Assembly (NCBI RefSeq): GCF_040869035.1
Contig: NZ_CP162101.1
Location: 868,001 to 932,000 of the forward strand
DNA length: 64,000 bases
Direction of reading: 5' to 3'
Source of the DNA: Vibrio sp. NTOU-M3
GTDB lineage: Bacteria; Pseudomonadota; Gammaproteobacteria; Enterobacterales; Vibrionaceae
Part shown: piece after piece, positions 1 through 8,817 of the stretch
Layout of the letters: every line of letters starts with the position of its first letter
Numbering within the stretch: position 1 is the stretch's first letter
The notes under the pieces: model-generated
Database searches by the model: none
Told to the model about the DNA's origin: nothing
Seen by the model: the letters and a program-made list of their open reading frames with translations, nothing else
Made by a program: the position numbers and the translations under genes

Positions 1-217
1 GCGTGATATTTCCGCCAACTTCCCAACCAATGTAACGGTTCTACAGTGTTTAGCCGATAGCTACTTCCGTTATGCCATGGGATATGAAGTGGACAGTTCA
101 GCCATATCGAGTGTTCAAAACATGACCAAGGAGCTTGAAAACAGTGGCTCTATTAAGGAGATGTTAGAGAAGCTTGCCACATCTCATATGTTCAAGTTTA
201 AAAAGGAGAGTAACTGA
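1..217 (+). CDS. DUF1585-type C-terminal end of a DUF1592/DUF1588-family protein (partial, 5' end outside window)
   Basis: The frame is open from base 2 to a TGA at 215-217. The translated tail runs from a Cys-containing segment (LQCLADSYFRYAMGYEVDSS) to a short helix and stop. The 'C...YF.YA.G' pattern followed by 'L..SGSIKEMLEKLATSHMF' is like the DUF1585 end of large secreted DUF1587/1592/1588/1585 proteins, which are typically encoded beside DUF1552 proteins. Its stop codon overlaps the ATG of the DUF1552 gene (TGATG), so the two are translationally coupled. The assignment rests on the C-terminal pattern and on the neighbour; the biochemical role of the family is not established. Confidence 0.6.
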   Translation, partial: RDISANFPTNVTVLQCLADSYFRYAMGYEVDSSAISSVQNMTKELENSGSIKEMLEKLATSHMFKFKKESN

Positions 218-1578
218 TGCCTTTTCTAAAAAGTCGTAGACGATTTCTTCAAGCTGCTGCTGGGGCGAGTGTGCTTGCTCCGCTTTCTTTACCTGGGTTG
301 ACGAGAGTTGCGCAAGCCGCCACTACCGGACATGCGAAAACTAAAGTTGTGTTTTTTGTGGTACCGGATGGATTTGCGACCGATAGCTTCCATTCTGGCT
401 TTAACCAAGGTCTCTGGTTTCCAAAAATGGAAACGCCGAATGCGGTAGATACGGGGGCATTTACACTCAATGAAGTCAGTCAGGAGCTTGCAGCCTATAA
501 AAACCAGTCGCTGTATCTACAGGGTATGATTTTGGGGGAAGGTAATGCGGGTCATGGTGGTTGGGCAGAAGTACTGCGCGATCGCGCTAAATCTCAAACT
601 TCCATCGATGTTTTACTTGGTCAGGTGATGTCGGGAACAGACCCGTCTCAACGAGCTATTTTTGCAGGGCCGCATGCTACAGACAGTGTGAATTGGTACG
701 TCTCTTGGAACGGTGCCAATAAACGAGTCCCACAGGGCAATCCGAAGTTGCTGTTTGAGAATATTTTCGGTACGGCGTATAGCCGGACACAAACAAGAAC
801 TACGGCGAACAATGGTGGAACACACTTGTTTGATCCGATTAATCAGGACATTCAAACCTTACGTTCCAAACTTTCAGGGCGAGAGCGACAGAAACTTGAT
901 ACTCACCTCGACTCGATGGAACAAGTGATTTCAGACATGGAAAATACTATTCCAGTTACCGCAGAATGTCGTCCTGTGATGCCTGAGAACAATCCAATTA
1001 TGTCTCCGGATTTTCGTAATCAAGTTCAGGCAAGTCATCACCAAGTAGTTGCGACAGCATTAAGCTGTGGCATCTCGCGAGTGGCGACAGTGCAAGTCGG
1101 ACGTTCAGCAGACCAAGTGGTGATCAAAGACGCCAGTACCAATGCAAATCCCCATGACCTTGCTCACCGTTATAAGAGTGAAGCGGAATGGAAAGCCAGT
1201 CGTAAATGGTATGCACGCCAAGCTAAGTTATTTCTGGATGAATTGTCCCGACACGCCGATCCAGATGTGCCGTCTGACTCATTGCTGGATCATACATTAG
1301 TGGTGATCACCTCTGAAATGTCAGATGGAGCGCCGGAGCATCAATACAACATGCCTATGTTGATGGTCGGCGGGGCATCAGGTTTGCTCAATAATGGTAG
1401 TGGTCAGGGCCGGTACTACAACATTGCCCAACATGGTGACAGAAACCACTGGGCAGCAGGAAAACAAGTCGATATGCAGCGGATCTGGGCTACGGTGGCT
1501 CAAGCTGTGGGTGGTACGACTGTTCCATATGGAGGAAATATCAGTACAGTTCCTGGAATATTTAATAATATTACATAG
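217..1578 (+). CDS. DUF1552-family protein with Tat signal
   Basis: 453 aa. The N-terminus carries a twin-arginine motif (SRRRFLQ, residues 6-12) followed by a hydrophobic stretch and an AQA-type cleavage site, so export in folded form by the Tat system is expected. The body has the DUF1552 pattern: an early PDG segment, 'SIDVLLGQ', 'PKLLFENIFG', and a middle Dr.KLd..L.s.e.v helix (residues about 220-245). It overlaps the upstream DUF1585 gene by one base (TGATG), so the two proteins are probably made together and may act together at the cell envelope. The pairing is best known from Planctomycetes and scattered Proteobacteria, and no enzymatic activity is established. The start is fixed by the overlap and the AAAAGGAGAG ribosome-binding site. 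Confidence 0.8.
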   Translation: MPFLKSRRRFLQAAAGASVLAPLSLPGLTRVAQAATTGHAKTKVVFFVVPDGFATDSFHSGFNQGLWFPKMETPNAVDTGAFTLNEVSQELAAYKNQSLYLQGMILGEGNAGHGGWAEVLRDRAKSQTSIDVLLGQVMSGTDPSQRAIFAGPHATDSVNWYVSWNGANKRVPQGNPKLLFENIFGTAYSRTQTRTTANNGGTHLFDPINQDIQTLRSKLSGRERQKLDTHLDSMEQVISDMENTIPVTAECRPVMPENNPIMSPDFRNQVQASHHQVVATALSCGISRVATVQVGRSADQVVIKDASTNANPHDLAHRYKSEAEWKASRKWYARQAKLFLDELSRHADPDVPSDSLLDHTLVVITSEMSDGAPEHQYNMPMLMVGGASGLLNNGSGQGRYYNIAQHGDRNHWAAGKQVDMQRIWATVAQAVGGTTVPYGGNISTVPGIFNNIT

Positions 1579-1640
1579 TCATTTAACTTTTATAAGTAAT
1601 AAGGAGGAAGGTTGCTTCCCCCTATATCAGGAATAACAGT

Positions 1641-2087
1641 GTGAAAATTAACGTATCTGGAATTTTATTATCAGTATTGGCGCTTTTAGGTTTATTTGGT
1701 TGCGAGCAACAAAATAATAAACCACAAGTAACAAAAGACCCTATGGTTAAAACAGAGAACAAAGATGTCGTGATCACAGGCTTTATTAAGCCAAAAAATA
1801 GAAATATTCCATTTGTTGAAGTGCCGGCAAAGGTCACGCTAGAAGAGATGAATCGTGGCGGCGATCATAAAGTACTGGCATCTACGATAGTGAAAGCCAG
1901 TTATGATACTGGTTTTCTAGCACAGTATACGCTGGATTATAATCAAGCTCAGCTAAACAAGAAGTCAAAGTACTTTGTTCGTGTTGAAGCAAAAGAAGGC
2001 AGCACATTGCTATGGCACAATAATATATTAGCCTCTGGTGTAAAAAATCCGTTTGAAGATAGTCAGATTAATATAACGATTCAATAA
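1641..2087 (+). CDS. YbaY/YscW-like lipoprotein
   Basis: 148 aa starting with GTG, with AGGA about 8 bases upstream. The N-terminus is a lipoprotein signal (hydrophobic core, then LFGC as lipobox, Cys near residue 21). The mature part matches the YbaY/YscW-type beta-sandwich pattern: 'VVITGFIKP', 'VPAKVTLEEMNRGGDHKVLAS', 'YDTGFLAQYTLDYNQAQLN' and 'YFVRVEAKEGSTLLWHN'. These small lipoproteins sit in the outer membrane or periplasm, and their role is poorly defined outside type III secretion pilotins. It lies 62 bases after the DUF1552 gene on the same strand and could be its third cistron. A 11-bp hairpin follows at 2095-2123. Confidence 0.65.
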   Translation: MKINVSGILLSVLALLGLFGCEQQNNKPQVTKDPMVKTENKDVVITGFIKPKNRNIPFVEVPAKVTLEEMNRGGDHKVLASTIVKASYDTGFLAQYTLDYNQAQLNKKSKYFVRVEAKEGSTLLWHNNILASGVKNPFEDSQINITIQ

Positions 2088-2094
2088 ATTGATT

Positions 2095-2123
2095 TACTCT
2101 CTTTTTATATATAAAAGAGAGTA
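2095..2123 (+). terminator. AT-rich hairpin after the YbaY-like gene
   Basis: Perfect 11-bp inverted repeat TACTCTCTTTT / AAAAGAGAGTA around a 7-nt loop, 7 bases after the stop codon. No T-run follows, so it is a weak or factor-assisted terminator, or an mRNA-stabilising hairpin. Confidence 0.4.
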
Positions 2124-2304
2124 GTCATGAATATATGATTAATTCTATTTTGGGAGGTTTGTAAATACTTAAGATAGATATGTAAAGCAGTACATCAAAA
2201 TCTTGATTGATTCAGGAAGAATAAAAATATTTTTAATCAATATCAGTGTCTAGGTTTATTCAAACTTCTGGACTAACTCTGTACGTATAATAAAAGGGAA
2301 AGTA

Positions 2305-5067
2305 ATGAAAGTTAACTTTATATCTCAGTCTCTATTATTCGCTCTATCTACAACGTCTTCTTTTATTTCAGTAGCGGCTGAACCAAGTCGGGAAGTGACG
2401 GTTGAACAACGTTGGAACTCGGAACGCTATTACCAAGAACAAAGACGTTTAATGAAGACGCATCCCATTCAATCTTCAGGTTTTTGGGCGGATGCCAACG
2501 ATGAGTTGGTGATTAGCTACGAGTATCAAGGGATAGATATCAAAGACAAGCCTCAGGTTTGGATTGTGCCAATTCAGTACCGAGATCAAATCAAGTCATC
2601 ACCACAGAAAGTGACATTGAAGCCGGGACAAAACACCATTAAGGTTCGAGAGAAAGGCGTCATTTATTATGCACCGATGAGTCCGCCTTCTGATCGTTCA
2701 CTGACGTTAAAGATGGAAAGTGGTGGTCGAGAAATGCCACGTTTTATTTTGAACAGAGATACGGATGCCGAGTGGCAAAATATGCTGTCTCGTTATAACA
2801 GTTCCCCATATGGTGAGCTTGTTGGTGAGCGAATGATATTGACGCTTCCAATGTCTCACATGAACAAAATCTCAAACCCGACAGAGATCATGGCAACGTG
2901 GGACCGTATTGTTTCTTTGGCTGAAGAACAATATGGCTTAGATGAACAAAACAACCCACCTAACTCAGGCACCAAGCTGCAGTATATGTTTCAGTCGAAA
3001 CCGGATGATACTCCGGGGTACATGTCGGCCTCGCATTTCTGGTTGGGCACCAATGAGCGTGGTTTCTATGATGTGACGACTGAGCTCTCTAATTCATGGG
3101 GACCATGGCATGAACTCGGACATCACTATCAAATGCCATTTATGACTTGGAATGGCTTAACTGAAGTAACGGTGAACCTGACGTCATTGTATGTGCAGCG
3201 TGAGTTGCAAGGTGTATCGCGGCTCAACGATGTTTGGCCGCGCGCTCAGACCTTTTTCAATACGACTGAAAAGTATAATGATTCCAATGACCTGTTCATG
3301 AAAGTAGGGATGTTTTGGCAGTTAGATCTTGCGTTTGGTAAAGATTTCTATGCACGTTTAGGCCGACATATTCGCTCGCTTGAAAATGCGACGTTCCCAT
3401 ATGCCCATGACCAGCGTCAGCAAGCTTTCATTTTAGAGAGTAGCCGAGTCTCTGGTTTCGACCTCACTCCCTTCTTTGAAAAGTGGAAACTGGAAGTTAC
3501 GCCTGAAACGAAGCAGCAGATCTTAGCTCTGAATCTCGCCAAGCTTGATAAACCAATTTGGAACAATACGGACGAAAATAAAGCGTACGTTTATCCATTG
3601 TCTCAACAAAATATCAATGCAGAAATCGTATTACCCAAATCAGTCAGTGTCGGTGAAACCTTCACGGTCACGGCTAACGTCACCAACCGTACCCAAGCGG
3701 ATGAGCTTGACTATCAGTTTGAGGTACCGACTGGCTTTGAGTTACTGTCTCAGCAAGGTAACAGTGTGATATTAAAAGCACCAGAAAGTGGGTTGGTACA
3801 CAATGCGATTTCTATGGTTAGGGTGAATGTGAGTGATGGGGTTCGAACGTTTCCTGCCGCCAACGGAACCCGCGTGTTCTTGCCAAATCGTCATCAATCA
3901 AACGACAGCTATCTGATTGATTTAATGAAAAGCAAATATGAGGTTAGTGATATCAAAGAGTGGGATCACGCCGACTCTATTTGGGGCGATAGACAAACAG
4001 CCAAAGTTGGTGAGATCTACAAATACGCTCGAGGAAGTGGGTTGTATTTCTATCAGTTGGTGAAGTCCCCTTATTACTACTTCCCATTTGAAGCATCATC
4101 GGATCCGAACAATAGCTGGTGGAAAGAAGTTGGTCGATTTGACCTTCGTACCCATTATGACAAGAGTGAGATATCGGTTAATAACAAGCCTGTAGCCATG
4201 GCTGGTGATGATATGACGGTGACAACCCCAGCGGAAGTCGTGTTATCAGGGGAGAAGTCATATGATCCGGATGGAGACTCATTAACCTATTTGTGGCAAC
4301 AGGTTTCTGGCGAGAAAGTGACACTATCTAATCCAACCGCACCAAGGATGACCGTGCAGCTACCGGAACTGTCGAGTGACCAACAATATGTCTTTTCGCT
4401 AGCAGTCTCTGATGGCTCCGCAACGAGCCGTGATGAGGTTGTGATTACAGCGAAAAGCGCTGCAGAGGTTAACCAACCTCCGCAAGTTTCACTGAATCCG
4501 CTACCGGATGTCAAAGCTGGCGAATCTGTAGAGATTATGGCCACTGCGAGTGATGCAGATGGTGATCAACTTGAGTATCAGTGGCAAACATCTGGCTTGG
4601 TATATACATCATTGGCGAAAGATAAAATCCGTATTATGGCACCGACAGTGGAGGCCGACACGGATTACACCATTTCGGTCACGGTGACCGATGGGAAGGG
4701 GGGAACGCATTCATCTTCAACCCGCCTAAATGTTTTAACCAGCAATGACAGTTGTAGCGTGAGTGACCCTGCGGCCGGTTCCTATGAGAGCTGGAGTGTA
4801 AGTAAAACGTACAACACCGGGGATATAGTGAGTTACAACCAGTTAGTCTGGCAAGCACAATACTGGACCAAAGGCAATCAACCAGACACAAGTGATGCAT
4901 GGGCATTACTAAGTGATGTTGCACTGCCTTGGGATGCATCGACTGCATATTCTGGAGGTGATGAAGTGACTTATGAGGGCCATCAATATCAAGCGCAATG
5001 GTGGACCCGAGGTGAGGTTCCGGGAAGTGCCCCAGTGTGGACCAAAACGGGCAACGCCTGCCAATAA
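2305..5067 (+). CDS. secreted M60 (enhancin-like) metallopeptidase with PKD-like and chitin-binding modules
   Basis: 920 aa with a Sec signal peptide (cleavage near residue 25). The zinc motif HELGH is at residues 269-273, with a further Glu at 287 (HExxH-x13-E), which is the M60/enhancin arrangement. The family cleaves heavily O-glycosylated proteins such as mucins. Modules in order: N-terminal beta domain (about 30-140), M60 catalytic core (about 145-410), linker beta domains (about 430-620), two PKD/cadherin-like domains with DPDGD or DADGD calcium-type loops (about 626-715 and 725-812), then two CBM5/12-type chitin-binding modules (about 825-868 and 874-920) with repeated W.....Y..GD.V.Y....W.A..W pattern. 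It would bind glycan surfaces while digesting glycoproteins. The start has GGGAAAG upstream. It stands alone and ends at a strong bidirectional terminator. Confidence 0.85.
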   Translation: MKVNFISQSLLFALSTTSSFISVAAEPSREVTVEQRWNSERYYQEQRRLMKTHPIQSSGFWADANDELVISYEYQGIDIKDKPQVWIVPIQYRDQIKSSPQKVTLKPGQNTIKVREKGVIYYAPMSPPSDRSLTLKMESGGREMPRFILNRDTDAEWQNMLSRYNSSPYGELVGERMILTLPMSHMNKISNPTEIMATWDRIVSLAEEQYGLDEQNNPPNSGTKLQYMFQSKPDDTPGYMSASHFWLGTNERGFYDVTTELSNSWGPWHELGHHYQMPFMTWNGLTEVTVNLTSLYVQRELQGVSRLNDVWPRAQTFFNTTEKYNDSNDLFMKVGMFWQLDLAFGKDFYARLGRHIRSLENATFPYAHDQRQQAFILESSRVSGFDLTPFFEKWKLEVTPETKQQILALNLAKLDKPIWNNTDENKAYVYPLSQQNINAEIVLPKSVSVGETFTVTANVTNRTQADELDYQFEVPTGFELLSQQGNSVILKAPESGLVHNAISMVRVNVSDGVRTFPAANGTRVFLPNRHQSNDSYLIDLMKSKYEVSDIKEWDHADSIWGDRQTAKVGEIYKYARGSGLYFYQLVKSPYYYFPFEASSDPNNSWWKEVGRFDLRTHYDKSEISVNNKPVAMAGDDMTVTTPAEVVLSGEKSYDPDGDSLTYLWQQVSGEKVTLSNPTAPRMTVQLPELSSDQQYVFSLAVSDGSATSRDEVVITAKSAAEVNQPPQVSLNPLPDVKAGESVEIMATASDADGDQLEYQWQTSGLVYTSLAKDKIRIMAPTVEADTDYTISVTVTDGKGGTHSSSTRLNVLTSNDSCSVSDPAAGSYESWSVSKTYNTGDIVSYNQLVWQAQYWTKGNQPDTSDAWALLSDVALPWDASTAYSGGDEVTYEGHQYQAQWWTRGEVPGSAPVWTKTGNACQ

Positions 5068-5073
5068 AAATGC

Positions 5074-5105
5074 AAAACGGCCACGTTATCGTGGCCGTTT
5101 TTTTA
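5074..5105. terminator. bidirectional intrinsic terminator between M60 gene and glgX
   Basis: 12-bp stem AAAACGGCCACG / CGTGGCCGTTTT with a TTAT loop (5074-5085 / 5090-5101), T-run on the plus side and a T-rich tail on the minus side. It serves the two convergent genes. Confidence 0.9.
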
Positions 5106-5112
5106 ATGTATG

Positions 5113-7077
5113 TTACAGCTCAGTGGGTTGGTAATACAAAATGCTCATCGACATCGGAAGCTGAAGCACTTGTTTATGTGCTTGTCCGGTTAACACACTG
5201 GTTTGATTGGTGTCGCAGATCACTAGCCAATCTTGCTCCCTATCGCTCGGAAGGGTAAAGCGTGCGGGGGCATTGGTTTGATTGATCAAGTAAAGCAGCT
5301 CTTGCCCCTTTTCGTTAATGCCTAGATGTAATGACACCGCACTAAGTTGGTTCCAGTCATCATGCTCCATCACTGTGCCATCAATTCTGCGCCAAACAAT
5401 ACGATTAAAATTACGCTGTTTACCACTGAACGCCTTGATAAAAGGCACCATAAATTCCTGCCTAGCAGCGACCATATCAGAAAGCCATGTGCGGAATGTG
5501 TGTTTTAATGGTGCTTGTTGCCAATTGAGCCAGCTGATGGCGTTGTCTTGGCAATAGGCGTTGTTATTACCTTTTTGGCTGTGAGAGAGTACATCAGCCA
5601 TTAAAATATGGGGAATACCAAAGGCAAACAGTAAGCTGGCCATGAAGTTGCGTTTCTGTCGCTCGCGTTTACTTTGAATGGTGATACTGGTCGTGAGGCC
5701 TTCGTGGCCATAGTTGTCGGAGCGGTTATCTCCATGACCATCACGATTTTGTTCGCCGTTAGCCTCGTTGTGTTTATGCTTGTAAGACACCAGATCTTGC
5801 AAAGAGAAGCCATCATGGTAGGTGATATAATTCACCGTCATTCGATAGGGCCAATTGGCGGCGCTGTAAAGATCGCGAGAGCCCATTAATCGGGTCGCAA
5901 ACTCTTTTAAATAACCTTTATCACCACGCCAGAAACTTCGTGTGATATCGCGAAGGCGATCATTACATTCGTTCCAACCAAACGGGAAATGACCTACCTG
6001 ATAACCATTGGGGCCTATATCCCAAGGTTCTGCAATCAGCTTTACCTCTCGTAAGATGGGATCTTGAGCAACGGCTTTAAAAAAAGCGCTGCCAGAATTG
6101 AAGTTATCTCCCTCTCGCCCCAGTGTGGCCGCTAAGTCAAAACGAAAGCCATCAATATGGAACTCTTTCACCCAGTAGCGCAGTGTGTCCATAACCAAAT
6201 TGAGAGAGGCTTGATGCGATAAGTCGACGGTATTGCCACACCCCGTGTAGTTGGCGTAATGGTGTCCGTGTTTGAGGTAATACTTATGATCTAATGCTTT
6301 TAAGTTGAAAGTAGGACCTCCTTCTCCCCCTTCAGCCGTATGGTTGTAGACCACATCCATGATCACTTCAATGCCATGTCGATGCAGTTCACGAATTGTG
6401 GTTTTCAATTCAGTCACCGCATCGTGCTCTGCATAGCGAGGGTCAGGTACCATGAACAAATACGGGTTGTATCCCCAATAGTTGGTTTTGTGCATTTCCA
6501 GCAGGTGTGGTTCATGCATACAAGCGGTAATTGGCAGTAGCTGTAAGGTATTGATATTTTGCTGACGATAGAAGCTGAGCATGCTTTCGCTGATTAAGCC
6601 AAGGTACTTACCACGGCAGGCTTCTTCCACCTGTGGATTGAGCATAGTGACGCCTTTCACATGCGTTTCAAAAAGGATCATTTCATTTCTGCAACGCTTA
6701 GGAGCCACAACGTTTTGCCAGTCGAAATCGTCTTTGATCACCACACATTTGGCTAAGGTAAAACTGGTGTCCGCGGTAAAAGGCAGCTTATACGTCAGTG
6801 GTTGGTCGAGCGATTTGGCATAGGGGTCGGAAATATAATGGGTTAGGTCTGCAACAGTGCAGAGATAGCCATAACGTTGCCCGGCTTGAATACCTTCGAT
6901 ATGAGTATAACGGACTCCCGCTTGTTCATTACCCAGCGGGTGGGTTGTGTAACCACCTTGATCGTCAAAGAGCGCCAACTGGAGGTCTTGGCTGTCTGGG
7001 GCATAAATCGAAAAGTTGCACCCCGTTTCATCGAGTGTGGCTCCAAGTGGATACGGGCGAGAATTCGTCACTGTCAT
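5113..7077 (-). CDS. glgX: glycogen debranching enzyme GlgX (GH13, isoamylase type)
   Basis: 654 aa, cytoplasmic, no signal peptide. It hydrolyses alpha-1,6 branches of limit dextrin from glycogen. An N-terminal CBM48-like beta domain (residues about 5-90, PYPLGATLDETGCNFSIYAP) precedes the (beta/alpha)8 catalytic domain. The GH13 signature residues are present: DVVYNHT, the nucleophile Asp in DGFRFDLA (about 314), the acid Glu in IAEPWD (about 349), and the YHDG segment (about 420). Length matches GlgX (about 650-700 aa). It is divergent from lamB across a region with MalT-like boxes, so maltodextrin control is likely. It has its own strong terminator shared with the M60 gene. Confidence 0.9.
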   Translation of the reverse strand: MTVTNSRPYPLGATLDETGCNFSIYAPDSQDLQLALFDDQGGYTTHPLGNEQAGVRYTHIEGIQAGQRYGYLCTVADLTHYISDPYAKSLDQPLTYKLPFTADTSFTLAKCVVIKDDFDWQNVVAPKRCRNEMILFETHVKGVTMLNPQVEEACRGKYLGLISESMLSFYRQQNINTLQLLPITACMHEPHLLEMHKTNYWGYNPYLFMVPDPRYAEHDAVTELKTTIRELHRHGIEVIMDVVYNHTAEGGEGGPTFNLKALDHKYYLKHGHHYANYTGCGNTVDLSHQASLNLVMDTLRYWVKEFHIDGFRFDLAATLGREGDNFNSGSAFFKAVAQDPILREVKLIAEPWDIGPNGYQVGHFPFGWNECNDRLRDITRSFWRGDKGYLKEFATRLMGSRDLYSAANWPYRMTVNYITYHDGFSLQDLVSYKHKHNEANGEQNRDGHGDNRSDNYGHEGLTTSITIQSKRERQKRNFMASLLFAFGIPHILMADVLSHSQKGNNNAYCQDNAISWLNWQQAPLKHTFRTWLSDMVAARQEFMVPFIKAFSGKQRNFNRIVWRRIDGTVMEHDDWNQLSAVSLHLGINEKGQELLYLINQTNAPARFTLPSDREQDWLVICDTNQTSVLTGQAHKQVLQLPMSMSILYYQPTEL

Positions 7078-7501
7078 TGTTCAATATTATTTTTGTATTT
7101 CTGAATCTTAAGTAAATGTCTTTGTCTTTCTTTGGTCAAGCGCCCTAGGGCAATTAATTTAAGTGTAATTTATTTTCATTTTGATGACGCTCAAAGGTAA
7201 AAAAGTGAGCGGCTTGGCGTTTTGTTCTGATTTTTTTGATCGGTCAGCAAATATCTCCACCCAAATATTGTGACACGCGGCAATAAAATCGTGTTCTGTA
7301 AATTTTCTCCTCCTTACTCATCCCCCTGAAATAAACAAGAGGTGGAGGAAGTGCACTTTCTCCTCCTTAGGTAACCTTTCTCACAGTTGAAACGAATGGG
7401 GGCTTGCCCCGTCTTACCTCTCTTCTCGATGTCGCCTATTTCTGCCTTTATGGGTTCTGTCGGGAAGAGACTAAAAAACAAAACCCTAAATGGAGTTAAT
7501 A
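7078..7501. promoter_or_regulatory. divergent glgX/lamB control region with MalT-like boxes
   Basis: 424 bases without a gene. Four sites resemble the MalT box (GGGGATGAGG, core GGA[TG]GA): 7305-7313 (minus), 7317-7326 (minus, reads GGGGGATGAG on that strand, nearly perfect), 7342-7349 (plus, GTGGAGGA) and 7358-7366 (minus, GGAGGAGAA). Multiple MalT boxes in direct and inverted orientation are typical of strongly maltose-inducible promoters such as malK-lamB. The ribosome-binding site GGAG at 7492-7495 sets the lamB start. A TGTGA half-site near 7270 could be part of a CRP site but is not convincing alone. Confidence 0.65.
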
Positions 7502-8701
7502 ATGAAAAAAGTAAGTGTAATTGCTGCTGCAGTGGCTGCGACTCTCGCTGCAAGTTCGGCGTTTGCAGTCGACTTTAACGGCTATTTCCGCGCTGGAACA
7601 GGAATCAGTGGTCAGGGCAATGGTGATATCTCTGTAGACAAAAATGGTGTGGGTCGTTTGGGTAATGAAAACGACAACTACTATGAGTTTGGTTTTGCTG
7701 AAGAGCTAAAAACAGGTGAGCAAACTTGGCGTTTAGAGTCGATGATCGCTTCAGGTACGCAAGGTGCAAACGGCTGGGAAGACAGTGACTTCAACGTTGC
7801 TCAGTTTGCGGTGAAAGCGAAAGGTTTGATTGCCGGTGATGATAGCGCTGAAATCTGGGCTGGTAAGACATACTACCAACGTAAAGACATTCACATCACA
7901 GACTTTTACTTTTTGAACACATCAGGTACCGGTGGTGGTATCCAAAACCTTTCTGTTGGTGATCAGAAACTATCTGTTGCGTTGATCCAAGATGGTAGCC
8001 ACGATGATTCAACGGGTTATATCTTTGACGCACGTTTGGCAAACATTGGTTTGTGGCAAGATGCGAGCCTTGAGCTAGCACTGGCTTACAACTTTGCGAC
8101 TGATAAAGGTGATGCAACAGAAGCAGCAAAAGATGGCGTTTTAGGTTCTGCAATTGTTCACCAAAATATGTCAATGGGCTTTAACCAAACTGTACTGCAA
8201 TACGGTACGAATGGTTATGGTGTTCAAGCGGCTAACCTATGGGGCGCTGGCTCTTACTACAACCGTGGTAACGCAGATCAAAACGACGCAACAGGTTACC
8301 GTTTAATTAACTGGGGTGTGGTTAACCTTGGTGAATCATGGGAAATGGGTCACCAGCTTGCTTACTTAGCTGGTTCTGATATCGGTGCGAGCAAGCTAGA
8401 TATTGACCAATACTCGATTGTGGCGCGTCCAATGTATAAGTGGAACGACACCATGCGCACAGTATTTGAAGCAGGTTACAACGCAGGTGAGCGTGTGGAT
8501 GGCACGGGTGCTGCAACAGAAGATTTCGGTCTAAGTAAGTTCACGGTAGCTCAGTCTTGGGCGATGGGTAACGGCTTCTGGGCTCGTCCAGAACTACGTG
8601 TCTACGGTTCATACTTGCTTGATACTGAAAACGATAACGCGTTCGGTACTAACGAAGATACCGAGTACGTGGTTGGTATCCAAGTAGAAGCTTGGTGGTA
8701 A
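7502..8701 (+). CDS. lamB: maltoporin LamB
   Basis: 399 aa. I choose the ATG at 7502, not 7490, because GGAG at 7492-7495 is its ribosome-binding site and the protein then starts with a clean signal peptide (MKKVSVIAAAVAATLAASSA, cut before VDFNGYFR). The mature protein is an 18-strand outer-membrane barrel pattern with the LamB N-terminus 'FNGYFRAGTGIS' and a C-terminal aromatic residue (WW), as needed for barrel assembly. It lets maltose and maltodextrins cross the outer membrane. It is followed by a strong terminator and then malM, and is divergent from glgX. MalT boxes lie in the promoter. Confidence 0.93.
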   Translation: MKKVSVIAAAVAATLAASSAFAVDFNGYFRAGTGISGQGNGDISVDKNGVGRLGNENDNYYEFGFAEELKTGEQTWRLESMIASGTQGANGWEDSDFNVAQFAVKAKGLIAGDDSAEIWAGKTYYQRKDIHITDFYFLNTSGTGGGIQNLSVGDQKLSVALIQDGSHDDSTGYIFDARLANIGLWQDASLELALAYNFATDKGDATEAAKDGVLGSAIVHQNMSMGFNQTVLQYGTNGYGVQAANLWGAGSYYNRGNADQNDATGYRLINWGVVNLGESWEMGHQLAYLAGSDIGASKLDIDQYSIVARPMYKWNDTMRTVFEAGYNAGERVDGTGAATEDFGLSKFTVAQSWAMGNGFWARPELRVYGSYLLDTENDNAFGTNEDTEYVVGIQVEAWW

Positions 8702-8735
8702 ACCCAGCTTTGTCCTAACTGTATTAAGTCATTAC

Positions 8736-8766
8736 TAGCCGGCGTTTTCCGTCGGCTATTTTTTTA
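8736..8766 (+). terminator. intrinsic terminator after lamB
   Basis: TAGCCGGCG / CGTCGGCTA stem (one G-T pair) with a 5-nt loop, followed by seven or more T residues. It separates lamB from malM and should make malM less expressed than lamB. Confidence 0.85.
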
Positions 8767-8817
8767 AGCCCTCTTCCCCCGAGGATTTAAAAAAATAACC
8801 AGAAGGATGAATCGCTT

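Noticed and set aside
7265..7290. CRP site upstream of lamB
   Set aside because: Only the TGTGA half is present; the matching TCACA half at the correct spacing is missing.
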